Notes: generated by a model from the sequence alone, not told the origin. Counted from the stretch's first letter, positions 32,402 through 41,270 are shown. The stretch is 64,000 nucleotides of DNA from Zhihengliuella alba (GCF_039538765.1 NZ_BAABCJ010000007.1:124001-188000), one strand, 5' to 3'. Numbers and translations: made by a program.

Positions 32402-33346
32402 CTAGAACAGCTCCTTGGTGCCGAACCTGCGGATGTACAGCATCACCAGGATCAGGATGACCACCATGAGGATGGCGGACAGGGCCGCGGCCGTCGGGTA
32501 GTCGACGATCTTGAAGAAGCGCGAGTCGATGACCTGGCCGATCATGGCCGTGTCCCGGTTGTTCCCGAGGATCGATGCGTTGATGTAGTCGCCGGAGGCG
32601 GGGATGAAGGTCAGCAGGGTGCCTGCGAACACCCCGGGCATGGACAGGGGCAGCGTGACCTTGCGGAAGGCCGTCAGCGGCGAGGCGTACAGATCGCCGG
32701 CGGCTTCGAGCAGCCGGACGTCGAGCCGCTCCAGGCTGGCGTAGATCGGCAGCGTCATGAACGGCAGGAAGTTGTAGGTCAGGCCCGCGACGACGGCGAC
32801 GGACGTCGCCGTGAGCCGCCCGTCCTCCGGCAGGATCGCCATGAACCGCAGGGCCTCCACCACGAATCCCTCGTCGGAGAGGATCTGCTTCCACGCCTGC
32901 GTGCGGAGCACGAAGCTGGAGAAGAAGGGGGCGATGAGGATGACCAGGAGGATCGAGGCCAGCAGCCTGTGCTGACGCAGCCGGACCGCCACCAGGTAGG
33001 CCATGGTGTAGCCGATGAGCAGGGCGAGGACGGTCGCGATGCCGGCGAAGAGGAAGGACCTCAACAGCGGCACCCAGTACGCGGCGAGGGCCTCGGTGTA
33101 GTTGGAGACCTCGAACGCGGGGACGAAGACACCCGTCTCCGCACCGGGCGGCTTGGCGTAGAGGGACATCGCCAGCAGCACGAACACCGGCGCCGCGAAG
33201 AACAGCAGCAGGTAGACGAAGCCGGGCACGATCAGCCCGACGCCGATCCGTCCCCGCGCCCTCTCGGCCCGCCGCTCGGTGGCGGAAAGCTCGGCGGCGG
33301 GCTCGGGCCGCTTCGGCCGGGGCCGCCGGACGGCCGGGGTGCTCAT
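32402..33346 (-). CDS. Spermidine/putrescine-type ABC transporter permease (PotB-like)
   Basis: 314 residues from ATG 33346, which overlaps the ATPase stop (ATGA). A 45-residue charged cytosolic start precedes TM1 (VGLIVPGFVYLLLFFAAPVFVLLAMSLY). The coupling loop is LLEAAGDLYASPLTAFRKVTLPLSMPGVFAGTLLTFIPASGDYINASILG, and the TFIPASGDYINASILG segment is typical of PotB-type permeases. It partners PotC in the polyamine channel. Confidence 0.9.
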   Translation of the reverse strand: MSTPAVRRPRPKRPEPAAELSATERRAERARGRIGVGLIVPGFVYLLLFFAAPVFVLLAMSLYAKPPGAETGVFVPAFEVSNYTEALAAYWVPLLRSFLFAGIATVLALLIGYTMAYLVAVRLRQHRLLASILLVILIAPFFSSFVLRTQAWKQILSDEGFVVEALRFMAILPEDGRLTATSVAVVAGLTYNFLPFMTLPIYASLERLDVRLLEAAGDLYASPLTAFRKVTLPLSMPGVFAGTLLTFIPASGDYINASILGNNRDTAMIGQVIDSRFFKIVDYPTAAALSAILMVVILILVMLYIRRFGTKELF

Positions 33347-34578
33347 GCGTCCCGCTCCGCCGCGCCCGCCGCGACGTCGTCCTCGCCCGCGAGGCCGAAG
33401 GTGAAGTCCGGGTCCCAGCACATCACCGCCCGGTCTCCGGCCCGGCCGGTGGCCTGCCCCATGTTCTGCGTGAAGGTCCCGACAACGCCCACGCCGGGGA
33501 CGTCGACGAGGTACTCGGTGGAGACGCCCGTGAAGGAGGCGTCGACGATGGTCCCGTCGAGGCGGTTGTGCCCCTCGGGCACCTGCTCCTCGCCGGCCGT
33601 GTAGAGGCGCATCTTCTCCGGCCGGACGCCCAGGAGCACGGCGCCCTCGTGCGCGACGGCGCGGTCCGCGCGCAGCCGCTGGACGCCGCCGGCCGCCTCC
33701 ACCCGCAGGTAGTCGCCGTCACGGCCCACCACGCGGCCGCGCATCAGGTTGGACTTCCCCAGGAAGTTGGCCACGAAGGCCGTCCGCGGCAGTTCGTAGA
33801 GCTCGCGCGGGGCGCCCATCTGCTCGATCCGCCCCTCGTGCATGACGGCCACGACGTCGGCCATGGTCATGGCCTCCTCCTGGTCGTGGGTGACGTGCAC
33901 GAACGTCAGGCCGAGCTCGGTCTGGATCTGCTTCAGCTCCACCTGCATCTGCCGGCGCAGCTTCATGTCCAGGGCCCCGAGCGGCTCGTCGAGGAGCAGC
34001 ACCTGCGGCTTGTTGACCACGGCCCGGGCCAGGGCCACGCGCTGCTGCTGTCCCCCGGAGAGCTGCGCGGGCCGGCGCCCGGCCAGATGCCCGAGCTCCA
34101 CGAGCTCGAGGGCCTCCTTGGCGCGTGCGACGGCGTCGCGCACCTTACGCTGCTTCAGGCCGAACGCGACGTTGTCCAGGACGGACAGGTGGGGGAAGAG
34201 CGCGTAGGACTGGAAGACCGTATTGACGGGCCGCCGGTGGGAGGGCAGGTCCGTGACGTCCTCGTCGCCGATGCGCAGGCGTCCCGCGGAGGGCTGCTCG
34301 AGGCCGGCGACCATGCGCAGCGTCGTCGACTTGCCGCAGCCGGACGGGCCCAGGAGGGCGAAGAACGAGCCGGACGGGATGGTCAGCGACAGGTCGTCCA
34401 CCGCGGTGAAACCGGCGAACCGCTTGCTGATGTGCTCGATCACCAGGTCGGCGCCGCCGGAGGCCCCCGGGACCGCCCCGCCGCTGCCGACGGCCGCCCC
34501 GGCCTGGACTGCTTCTGCGCTCATGCCCTGGGCCGCCTCCTCCTGCGTCCGTCGCGTCGATTTCTGCATCACGGCCAT
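33343..34578 (-). CDS. Spermidine/putrescine-type ABC transporter ATP-binding protein (PotA-like)
   Basis: 411 residues from ATG 34578; another ATG at residue 19 is possible. The first 45 residues are low-complexity. Walker A is GPSGCGKST, the Q-loop VNTVFQSYALFPHLS, the signature LSGGQQQRV, Walker B VLLLDEPLGALD and the switch His FVHVTHDQEEAM. The C-terminal third is a TOBE_2 regulatory domain (VLLGVRPEKMRLYT..., NRLDGTIVDASFTGVSTEYLVDV). It powers polyamine import. It starts two bases after the binding-protein stop. Confidence 0.92.
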   Translation of the reverse strand: MAVMQKSTRRTQEEAAQGMSAEAVQAGAAVGSGGAVPGASGGADLVIEHISKRFAGFTAVDDLSLTIPSGSFFALLGPSGCGKSTTLRMVAGLEQPSAGRLRIGDEDVTDLPSHRRPVNTVFQSYALFPHLSVLDNVAFGLKQRKVRDAVARAKEALELVELGHLAGRRPAQLSGGQQQRVALARAVVNKPQVLLLDEPLGALDMKLRRQMQVELKQIQTELGLTFVHVTHDQEEAMTMADVVAVMHEGRIEQMGAPRELYELPRTAFVANFLGKSNLMRGRVVGRDGDYLRVEAAGGVQRLRADRAVAHEGAVLLGVRPEKMRLYTAGEEQVPEGHNRLDGTIVDASFTGVSTEYLVDVPGVGVVGTFTQNMGQATGRAGDRAVMCWDPDFTFGLAGEDDVAAGAAERDA

Positions 34579-34580
34579 GC

Positions 34581-35819
34581 TCAGACTCCGATGGTCTCGG
34601 CGAACATCGCGGAGAGCTCCGCCTCCTCGTCCGAGTCCAGGGTGCGGAAGATGCTGACGTTGGACATGAACTCCTCCGTGGGGAAGATCAGGGGGTTGTC
34701 CACGAGCGTGGGGTCGATTCCCTCCATCGCCTCGCGGGCACCCTCGACGGGGCAGATGTAGTTCACGTAGGCGGCGACGGTGGCCGCGACCTGCGGGTCG
34801 TAGTAGTGGTTCATCAGCTGCTCGGCGTTGGCCTTGTGCGGCGCGCCGATGGGGACCAGCAGGTTGTCGCTCCAGAGCGTCCCGCCGGCCTCCGGGATGG
34901 CGAACTCCCACTTGTCGCCCTCCTCGAAGTTGAGCTGGGTGATGTCCCCGGACCAGCCGATGACGGCGAGCGCGTCCTCGGAGACCAGGTCCTCCTTGTA
35001 GGAGTTGCCCTTGACTTGGCGGATCTGCCCGGAGGAGATCTGCTCGGCCAGCAGGTCCGCGGCGTTCCCGAACTCGTCGGCGCCCCACGCGCCGGCGATG
35101 TCCACGCCCTGCTCCAGCATCAGCAGGCCCATGGTGTCCCGCATCTCGTCCAGCACCTCGACGCGCCCCTTCAGCTCCGGGCTCCAGAGATCGGAGACGG
35201 ACTTGAGCCCGCCGGGGACCTTCTCCTTGTTCCAGGCGATGCCCGCGAAGCCGGACTGCCAGGTGAGGGAGTGCTTCCGCCCCGGGTCGAAGTCGACGTC
35301 CCGCAGGTTGGCCAGCAGGTTCTCCGCGTTGGGGATGTTGGCCCGGTCCAGTTCCTGCGTGTAGCCCTGCCGGATGAGGCGTGCGGCCATGTAGTCGGTC
35401 AGGGTGACGATGTCCTGGCCGATGTCCTGTCCGCGGGCCAGCTGCGCCTGGACCTTGCCGTAGTAGGAGTCGTTGCCGTCCACGTCCTCCGAGTAGTTGA
35501 CGGTCAGGCCGGACTGCGCCATGAACTCCTCGAGGCTGGGGTAGGTCTTCGTGGCGTCGTCGTAGTCGAGGTAGAGCGTCCAGTTCGCCCAGTTCACCAC
35601 CGCCTCGTCGGCGGAGACGTCCTGGGCTGGCGTCAGCGCGGCGGCCGAGGACCCGCCTCCCGTGCTCGCCCCCGAGGTCCCGCAGGCCGCGAGCAGACCG
35701 GCCAGGCCCAGGCCGCCGGCCCCGCCGAGGAGCCGGCGGCGGCTGAGCTGGGCGGAGACCAGACGATCGAGACGGGGATCGTGGGACGGGCGGCGGCGGT
35801 TGAAAGGCTGCGGTGCCAT
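34581..35819 (-). CDS. Polyamine-type ABC transporter substrate-binding protein (PotD-like)
   Basis: 412 residues from ATG 35819, eight bases after GAGGAG. The N-terminus has SRRRLLGGAGGLGLAGLLAACG, a Tat-type signal joined to a lipobox (LAAC), so the protein is exported folded and lipidated. The mature part is PotD/PotF-like: NWANWTLYLDYDD, YSEDVDGNDSYYGKVQAQL, DIVTLTDYMAARLIRQGYTQELD, NSYKEDLVSEDALAVIGWSGD, and WSDNLLVPIGAPHKANAEQLMNHYYDP. The Trp/Asp-rich pocket elements fit a diamine ligand. First gene of the transporter operon, divergent from the Lrp regulator. Confidence 0.92.
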   Translation of the reverse strand: MAPQPFNRRRPSHDPRLDRLVSAQLSRRRLLGGAGGLGLAGLLAACGTSGASTGGGSSAAALTPAQDVSADEAVVNWANWTLYLDYDDATKTYPSLEEFMAQSGLTVNYSEDVDGNDSYYGKVQAQLARGQDIGQDIVTLTDYMAARLIRQGYTQELDRANIPNAENLLANLRDVDFDPGRKHSLTWQSGFAGIAWNKEKVPGGLKSVSDLWSPELKGRVEVLDEMRDTMGLLMLEQGVDIAGAWGADEFGNAADLLAEQISSGQIRQVKGNSYKEDLVSEDALAVIGWSGDITQLNFEEGDKWEFAIPEAGGTLWSDNLLVPIGAPHKANAEQLMNHYYDPQVAATVAAYVNYICPVEGAREAMEGIDPTLVDNPLIFPTEEFMSNVSIFRTLDSDEEAELSAMFAETIGV

Positions 35820-36140
35820 GATGCGGCTCCTCGTGGTGCGTCGGTGCGGTGCGTCGGTGCGGTGCGGTGCGTCGGTGTGATGCGGTCTTGGCGGTCTTGC
35901 AGTGCGGACGTGCAGTACGGCCTGATGTGATGTGTCCCACATCCTGCCACCGCCTCGAGTCCTGGACAAGGGTTCCGTGTGTAAATTCTCCGTTTCGCAA
36001 CTGATTCAGTCGGAATTCCCCATTCCAGCCTCGCTTTCCCTTTTCAATCGGGCATCAGGCCACTATGGTCGACCTCACAACCGGCGGCCCCCGCCTCCCC
36101 GCGGCACGACGGCCGCACAGCACGAGAAGGTGATACTGAC
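35820..36140. promoter_or_regulatory. Divergent regulatory region between potD-like and lrp-like genes
   Basis: No gene is seen in these 321 bases. From 35835 to 35885 it holds imperfect direct repeats built of GGTGCGTC and GGTGC units. An AT-richer patch at 35975-36050 contains two small palindromes, ACTGA-T-TCAGT at 36000-36010 and GGAAT-TCCCC-ATTCC at 36012-36026. These are plausible sites for the Lrp/AsnC protein encoded downstream and are where the two divergent promoters should lie (inference). Confidence 0.45.
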
Positions 36141-36620
36141 GTGACTCGCGACGCCGTGCAGTCCCATGCCGAGCTCCTGGTCCAGGACGAGATCTCCCGG
36201 GCGATCATCGAGGAGCTCCAGCGCAACGGGCGCCAGTCCTACGCTGCCGTGGCCAAGGTGGTCGGGCTGAGCGAGGCCGCCGTGCGGCAGCGGATCCAGA
36301 AACTCATCGACGCACAGGTGATGAAGATCGTCGCCGTCACGGACCCGATGCAGCTGGGCTTCACCCGGCAGGCCATGGTCCTGATCCAGAGCCACGGGGA
36401 CCTCACCGCCACCGCGGACCGCGTGGCCGAGCTCCCCAACGTGGACTACTGCCTCGTGACGGCCGGCCGGGTCGACATCCTGGCCGAGGTGGTCTGCACG
36501 GACGACGACGATCTGCTCGAGACCATCAACACCATCCGCCAGATCGAGGGGGTTGCGTCCTCGGAGACGCTGACCTACCTCTCCCTCCGCAAACAGGAAT
36601 ACGACTGGGGTACCCAATGA
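36141..36620 (+). CDS. Lrp/AsnC family regulator of polyamine catabolism
   Basis: 159 residues from a GTG at 36141. The N-terminal helix-turn-helix is AIIEELQRNGRQSYAAVAKVVGLSEAAVRQRIQKLIDAQVMKIVAV; the C-terminal RAM ligand-binding domain includes LGFTRQAMVLIQSHGDLTATADRVAELPNVDYCLVTAGRVDILAEVVCTDDDDLLETINTI. It overlaps the aminotransferase start (ATGA at 36617), so regulator and catabolic genes form one operon, and it faces the polyamine transporter promoter. A polyamine or its breakdown product is the likely effector (inference). Confidence 0.9.
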   Translation: MTRDAVQSHAELLVQDEISRAIIEELQRNGRQSYAAVAKVVGLSEAAVRQRIQKLIDAQVMKIVAVTDPMQLGFTRQAMVLIQSHGDLTATADRVAELPNVDYCLVTAGRVDILAEVVCTDDDDLLETINTIRQIEGVASSETLTYLSLRKQEYDWGTQ

Positions 36621-38068
36621 CCATCGCAGAAACCACCGGAATCACCGGCACCACCGCGGGGAACGCCGCCGGAGCCACAACGGCGCCGGGCACCACGCCC
36701 CGCGGGACGGACCGGCAGCAGGCGGCCCGCGACCACCTGTGGATGCACTTCGCCAAGCACTCCCCGCTGATCGAGGGCGGCAGCGTCCCGACGATCGTGC
36801 GCGGGGAGGGCCACCACGTGTACGACGCCGCCGGACGCCGCTACATCGACGGCCTCGCCGGGCTCTTCGTGGCCCAGGTGGGCCACGGCCGGGCCGAGCT
36901 CGCCGAGGCGGCGCGCAGGCAGGCCGAGAAGCTCGCCTTCTTCCCCCTCTGGTCCTACGCCCACGAGCCGGCGATCGACCTGGCCGAGCGCCTCGCCCAG
37001 TACACGCCGGGCGACCTGAACCGCGTCTTCTTCACCACCGGCGGCGGCGAGGCCGTGGAGTCCGCGTTCAAGCTGGCCAAGCAGTACCACAAGCTCACCG
37101 GCAACCCCGGGAAGTACAAGGTCATCTCCCGCGCGCTCGCCTACCACGGCACCCCGCAGGGCGCTCTGGCGATCACCTCGCTGCCCGGCATGAAGACGCC
37201 GTTCGAGCCGCTGGTACCCGGCACCTTCCGGGTTCCCAACACGAACTTCTACCGCGCCCCGGAGCGATTCGCGGACGACGAGGAGGCGTTCGGCCTGTGG
37301 GCCGCGGAGCGCGTCCGCGAGGCCATCGAGTTCGAGGGGCCGGACTCGGTGGCGGCCGTCTTCATGGAGCCGGTCCAGAACGCCGGCGGCTGCTTCACTC
37401 CCCCGCCGGGGTACTTCCAGCGGGTCCGCGAGATCTGCGACGAGTACAACGTCCTCATGGTCTCCGACGAGGTCATCTGCGCGTTCGGGCGGATCGGCTC
37501 CATGTTCGCGTGCCAGGACTTCGGCTACACGCCGGACATCATCACGTGCGCCAAGGGGCTCACCAGCGGTTACTCCCCCATCGGCGCGATGATCGCCTCC
37601 GACCGCCTGTTCGAGCCCTTCGCCAAGGGCGACACCACATTCCTGCACGGCTACACGTTCGGCGGGCACCCTGTCTCGGCCGCCGTCGCGATGGCCAACC
37701 TGGACATCATGGAGCGCGAGGGGCTGAACCAGCGGGTCAAGGACAATGGCCCCGCCTTCAAGGCGACGCTCTCCAAGCTCTCCGACCTCCCGATCGTCGG
37801 CGACGTGCGCGGCACCGGTTACTTCTACGGGATCGAGCTGGTCAAGGACAAGAAGACCAAGGAGACCTTCTCCGAGGAGGAGTCTGAGCACCTGCTGGCC
37901 GGCTTCCTCTCCCACGCGCTCTTCGACGCCGGACTGTACTGCCGCGCAGACGACCGCGGGGACCCCGTCATCCAGCTGGCGCCGCCGCTGACGATCGGCC
38001 AGGGCGAGTTCGACGAGATCGAGCAGATCCTGCGCGGCGTGCTCACCGAAGCCTGGGCCCGGCTGTAG
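36617..38068 (+). CDS. Class III (putrescine/omega-amino acid type) aminotransferase
   Basis: 483 residues. A 30-residue Thr/Gly-rich start precedes the fold. PLP enzyme landmarks: DGLAGLFVAQVGHGRAELAEAA, FFTTGGGEAVESAFKLAKQY, LAYHGTPQGALAIT, VMVSDEV-like NVLMVSDEVICAFGRIG with the cofactor Asp, and IITCAKGLTSGYSPIGA with the Schiff-base Lys at about 313. The family transfers the amino group of putrescine, cadaverine or omega-amino acids to pyruvate or 2-oxoglutarate. In this operon it most likely makes 4-aminobutanal or acts on GABA. Translationally coupled to the Lrp gene. Confidence 0.9.
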   Translation: MTIAETTGITGTTAGNAAGATTAPGTTPRGTDRQQAARDHLWMHFAKHSPLIEGGSVPTIVRGEGHHVYDAAGRRYIDGLAGLFVAQVGHGRAELAEAARRQAEKLAFFPLWSYAHEPAIDLAERLAQYTPGDLNRVFFTTGGGEAVESAFKLAKQYHKLTGNPGKYKVISRALAYHGTPQGALAITSLPGMKTPFEPLVPGTFRVPNTNFYRAPERFADDEEAFGLWAAERVREAIEFEGPDSVAAVFMEPVQNAGGCFTPPPGYFQRVREICDEYNVLMVSDEVICAFGRIGSMFACQDFGYTPDIITCAKGLTSGYSPIGAMIASDRLFEPFAKGDTTFLHGYTFGGHPVSAAVAMANLDIMEREGLNQRVKDNGPAFKATLSKLSDLPIVGDVRGTGYFYGIELVKDKKTKETFSEEESEHLLAGFLSHALFDAGLYCRADDRGDPVIQLAPPLTIGQGEFDEIEQILRGVLTEAWARL

Positions 38069-38078
38069 GGGCGAGCGC

Positions 38079-39692
38079 GTGAGCACCGACTTCCCGACAG
38101 GCGCCGGCACTGAGAGGACCGGCACGGGACCGGCGGCCGGGTCGGCCGGGTCGGCCGGGTCGGCCGGGTCGGCCGGCCTGAAGCCGACGCCCCGGTCCCG
38201 GGTGCGCGCCTGGCTGCGGGGCCCGCACGAGACGGCCTTCGACGTGGCCGAGCGGCAGGTCCCCGAGGCGCTCGCCGCGCGCAACTTGGCCGGTGCCCGG
38301 CAGTCCGTCTACTGGTGGGACACGGCCGAGGCCCCGGAGGCCCTCCCCGCGTTCGGGGCACCGGGGGCGCAGGCCGGGCCCGGGGCCAATACGGCGGACC
38401 TCGCCGTGGTGGGCGGAGGCTACACGGGTCTGTGGACCGCCCTGATGGCGAAGGAGCGCGACCCGGACCGGGACGTCCTGCTGCTGGAGGGCGCCCGCTG
38501 CGGCTGGGCCGCCTCCGGCCGCAACGGGGGCTTCCTGGAGCCGAGCCTGACCCACGGGGACTCCAACGGCGAGCAGCACGCGCCGTCGGAGAACGCCCGC
38601 CTGCGGCAGCTCGGCGCGGCCAACGCCCGCGAGATCGCCGCCACCATCGAGCGGTACGGGATCGATGCCGACTACCGGGCCAGCGGCGAGCTGATCCTCG
38701 CCTCGGAGCCGCACCAGGTGGACGAGCTGCGGGCCGAGGCCTCCGGCACCGGCCAGGAGGTCCTCACCGGCGCGGCGCTGCGGGCCCGGGTGGACAGCCC
38801 GCTGTACCTGGCGGGCCTGTTCGATCCCGACGCCTCGGCGATCGTGCACCCCACCCGGCTGGCGTGGGGCCTGCGGCGGGCCGCGCTGGAGGCCGGCGTG
38901 CGGATCGTCGAGCACACCCCGGTTCGCGGGCTGGACCAACCGCGGGCCCACGGGCTGCGGCCGGTCCGCCTGCGCACGGACGGCGGCGACGTCGTGGCAC
39001 AGCAAGCGGTGCTGGCCACCAACGTGTTCCCCTCGCTGATTCGGCGGCTGCGCCGGTACACGGTGCCGGTCTACGACCACGCGATCGTCACCGAGCCGCT
39101 GACGCCCGAGCAGGAGGCGGCGATCGGCTGGGCCGGCCGGGAGGGGCTGGCGGACATGAACAGCCGCTTCCACTACATCCGGCCGATCGACACCCCGGAG
39201 GGCCTGCGCATCCTGGTGGGCGGCTACGATGCCCACTACCACTTCGGGCGGACCCTGCGGCGGGAGTACGAGCACTCGCCGGCGACCGCCCGCCGCCTGG
39301 CGCAGCACTTCGCGGCGATCTTCCCGCAGCTGGCGGACGTGCGGTTCACGCACAGCTGGGGCGGGGCGATCGATACGTGCAGCCGCTTCTTCAGCTTCTT
39401 CGACCTCACGTGCGGCGGGCGCGTGGCCTCCGCCGCCGGCTTCACCGGCCTCGGCGTGGGCGCGACCCGCTTCGCGGCCAACGTGATGCTGGACCTGCTC
39501 TCCGGCGAGCGCACGGAGCTCACCGAGCTGGAGATCGTGCGGAAGAAGCCGATCCCCTTCCCGCCGGAGCCGCTCGCCTGGCTGGGGATCCGCACGACGA
39601 CGGCCGCCATGATCCGCTCCGACCGGAACCGCGGGCGCCGCGGCCCGTGGCTGCGCGCGATGGACGCGGTGGGGATGGGCTTCGACTCCTAG
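38079..39692 (+). CDS. FAD-dependent amine oxidase of DAO fold (PuuB-like)
   Basis: 537 residues from a GTG at 38079. A variable N-terminus contains GSAGSAGSAGSAG encoded by 9-base DNA repeats. YWWDTAEAP, the dinucleotide-binding DLAVVGGGYTGLWTALMAKERDPDRDVLLLEG, then CGWAASGRNGGFLEPSL is the standard gamma-glutamylputrescine oxidase-like pattern; the C-terminal FTHSWGGAIDTCSRFFSFF and FTGLGVGATRFAANVMLDLLSGE complete the FAD site. It would oxidise putrescine, a derivative or another amine, giving an aldehyde plus H2O2. Ten bases after the aminotransferase; the two offer alternative deamination steps. Confidence 0.87.
   Translation: MSTDFPTGAGTERTGTGPAAGSAGSAGSAGSAGLKPTPRSRVRAWLRGPHETAFDVAERQVPEALAARNLAGARQSVYWWDTAEAPEALPAFGAPGAQAGPGANTADLAVVGGGYTGLWTALMAKERDPDRDVLLLEGARCGWAASGRNGGFLEPSLTHGDSNGEQHAPSENARLRQLGAANAREIAATIERYGIDADYRASGELILASEPHQVDELRAEASGTGQEVLTGAALRARVDSPLYLAGLFDPDASAIVHPTRLAWGLRRAALEAGVRIVEHTPVRGLDQPRAHGLRPVRLRTDGGDVVAQQAVLATNVFPSLIRRLRRYTVPVYDHAIVTEPLTPEQEAAIGWAGREGLADMNSRFHYIRPIDTPEGLRILVGGYDAHYHFGRTLRREYEHSPATARRLAQHFAAIFPQLADVRFTHSWGGAIDTCSRFFSFFDLTCGGRVASAAGFTGLGVGATRFAANVMLDLLSGERTELTELEIVRKKPIPFPPEPLAWLGIRTTTAAMIRSDRNRGRRGPWLRAMDAVGMGFDS
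38135..38176 (+). repeat. 9-base tandem repeat inside the amine oxidase gene
   Basis: GGCCGGGTC is repeated four times with a partial fifth copy. Each unit is three codons and encodes Ala-Gly-Ser, so copy-number change would lengthen the N-terminal linker without a frameshift. Confidence 0.9.
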
Positions 39693-39714
39693 GACGGGCC
39701 CGTCCAGCACAGAG

Positions 39715-39754
39715 GGAGGGCCTCCGGACCGCATGCCTGGTCCGGAGGCCCTCC
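39715..39754. terminator. Bidirectional hairpin terminator
   Basis: Perfect 15-bp stem GAGGGCCTCCGGACC / GGTCCGGAGGCCCTC (39716-39730 and 39739-39753), loop of 8, between the convergent amine oxidase and semialdehyde dehydrogenase genes. Confidence 0.85.
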
Positions 39755-39780
39755 TCGCGTCGTGCCGGTGGTGCCGGGTA

Positions 39781-41172
39781 TCAGTCGGCGATGTAGAGCA
39801 GGCGCTTGTTGACGAATTCGTCCATGCCCAGCGGGCCGAGCTCGCGGCCGAAGCCGGAGCGCTTCACGCCGCCGAACGGCATCTCGAAGGACTCGGCGCT
39901 GGGGGCGTTGACGTTGGTCATGCCGACCTCGAGCCGCTCCGCGACCCGGCGGGCGCGCTCGGTGTCGGTGGAGAAGACGCTGCCGCCCAGGCCGAACGGG
40001 GTGTCGTTGGCGAGCTGGAGCGCCTCGTCGTCGTCCGAGACCTTGTACACGGCGGCCACCGGGCCGAACAGCTCCTCCTTGAAGGCCCGCATCTCCGGCG
40101 TGATGCCCGTGAGGACGGCCGGCGAGTAGTAGCTGGCCGGACCGTCCAGCAGCTCGCCGCCCACGTGGAGGGTGGCGCCCTTGGAGACGGCGTCCTGGAC
40201 CTGCTCGTGCAGCTTCTCGGCGGCCGCGCGCGAGGACATCGGGGCGAAGGTGCCCTCCTTCTCCTCGGCCGGGTCGCCCGGCGTCAGCCCCTGGGCCTTC
40301 TCCACCAGGCCGGCGACGAAGTCGTCGAAGACGCCCTCGGCCACGATCATGCGCTTGTTGGAGTTGCAGGCCTGGCCCGTGTTCTCGATGCGGGTGGCCC
40401 ACGCGGTCTCGACGACCTCGTTCACGTCGGCGGCGTCGAGGACCACGAACGGGTCCGACCCGCCGAGCTCCATGACGGACTTCTTCAGGTGCTTGCCGGC
40501 CAGGGAGGCGATCGCGGAGCCGGCGCGCTCGGAGCCGGTCACGGAGACGCCCTGGATGCGCGGGTCCGCGATGATGTCCGCGACCTGGTCGTGCGTGGCG
40601 AACAGGTTCTGGTAGACGCCCTGCGGGAGCCCGGCGTCGTCGAGCAGCTTCTGCATCGCCAGCGCGGAGCCGGGCACGGTCTCCGCGTGCTTGAGCAGGA
40701 TGGTGTTGCCGAGCATCAGGTTCGGCGCTGCGAAGCGGGCGATTTGGTAGTACGGGTAGTTCCACGGCATGACGCCCAGGAGCGGGCCGACGGGCCGGCG
40801 CTGGATGACCGCCTTGCCGCCGATCGTGGACTCGATCTCCTGGTCCGCGGTGAACTTCTCGGCGTTGTCCGCGTAGTACTTGAAGATGTCGCCGCAGAAC
40901 TCGGCCTCGCCGATGCTCTCGGAGAGGGGCTTGCCCATCTCGCGGGTGGCGATCCGGCCGAGCTCGTCCTTGCGCTCGTAGAACAGCTCGGCGATCCGCT
41001 GGCCCACGGCCACGCGCTCGGCCATCGGGCGTGCGCCCCACTCGGCGTAGGCGGCCTGCGTGGCGTCGAGGGCGGCCGCGACGTCGGCGTCGGTGGCCGT
41101 CTCGAAAGTCTCTTCGACCTGGCCGGTGGCCGGGTTCAGGATCTGGTACCGCAGTGCGGTCGCTGTCGTCAT
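39781..41172 (-). CDS. gabD: NAD(P)-dependent succinate-semialdehyde dehydrogenase
   Basis: 463 residues from ATG 41172; the frame continues upstream without family sequence. Aldehyde dehydrogenase motifs: GVMPWNYPYYQIARFAAPNL, the cofactor loop SVTGSERAGSAIASLAGK, the general base VMELGGSDPFVVL, and the nucleophile ENTGQACNSNKRM with Cys269. The short length and the GQACNSNKR (rather than GQRC) context match the GabD2/Sad-like actinobacterial group. It would finish polyamine breakdown by oxidising succinate semialdehyde to succinate. It is convergent with, not part of, the aminotransferase operon. Confidence 0.9.
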   Translation of the reverse strand: MTTATALRYQILNPATGQVEETFETATDADVAAALDATQAAYAEWGARPMAERVAVGQRIAELFYERKDELGRIATREMGKPLSESIGEAEFCGDIFKYYADNAEKFTADQEIESTIGGKAVIQRRPVGPLLGVMPWNYPYYQIARFAAPNLMLGNTILLKHAETVPGSALAMQKLLDDAGLPQGVYQNLFATHDQVADIIADPRIQGVSVTGSERAGSAIASLAGKHLKKSVMELGGSDPFVVLDAADVNEVVETAWATRIENTGQACNSNKRMIVAEGVFDDFVAGLVEKAQGLTPGDPAEEKEGTFAPMSSRAAAEKLHEQVQDAVSKGATLHVGGELLDGPASYYSPAVLTGITPEMRAFKEELFGPVAAVYKVSDDDEALQLANDTPFGLGGSVFSTDTERARRVAERLEVGMTNVNAPSAESFEMPFGGVKRSGFGRELGPLGMDEFVNKRLLYIAD

Positions 41173-41251
41173 GTGTGTTCCTCTCCTACTGCCGGGCCGG
41201 CCGCGATCACGGATGAGATCTGGTGGCGTGCCGTCCGGCGTCGAGCCGTTG

Positions 41252-41270
41252 AAATGAAGTTGATTCATTT
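41252..41270. promoter_or_regulatory. Candidate operator upstream of gabD
   Basis: Perfect inverted repeat AAATGAA-GTTGA-TTCATTT in an AT-rich pocket, 80 bases before the gabD start. The rest of the 283-base gap to the fic stop holds no gene that I can see. The cognate regulator is not apparent. Confidence 0.5.

Noticed and set aside
33343..36000. Apparent 885-residue fusion of binding protein and ATPase
   Set aside because: The front part is an out-of-frame reading of the potD-like gene; the true binding protein and ATPase are separate with a 2-base gap.
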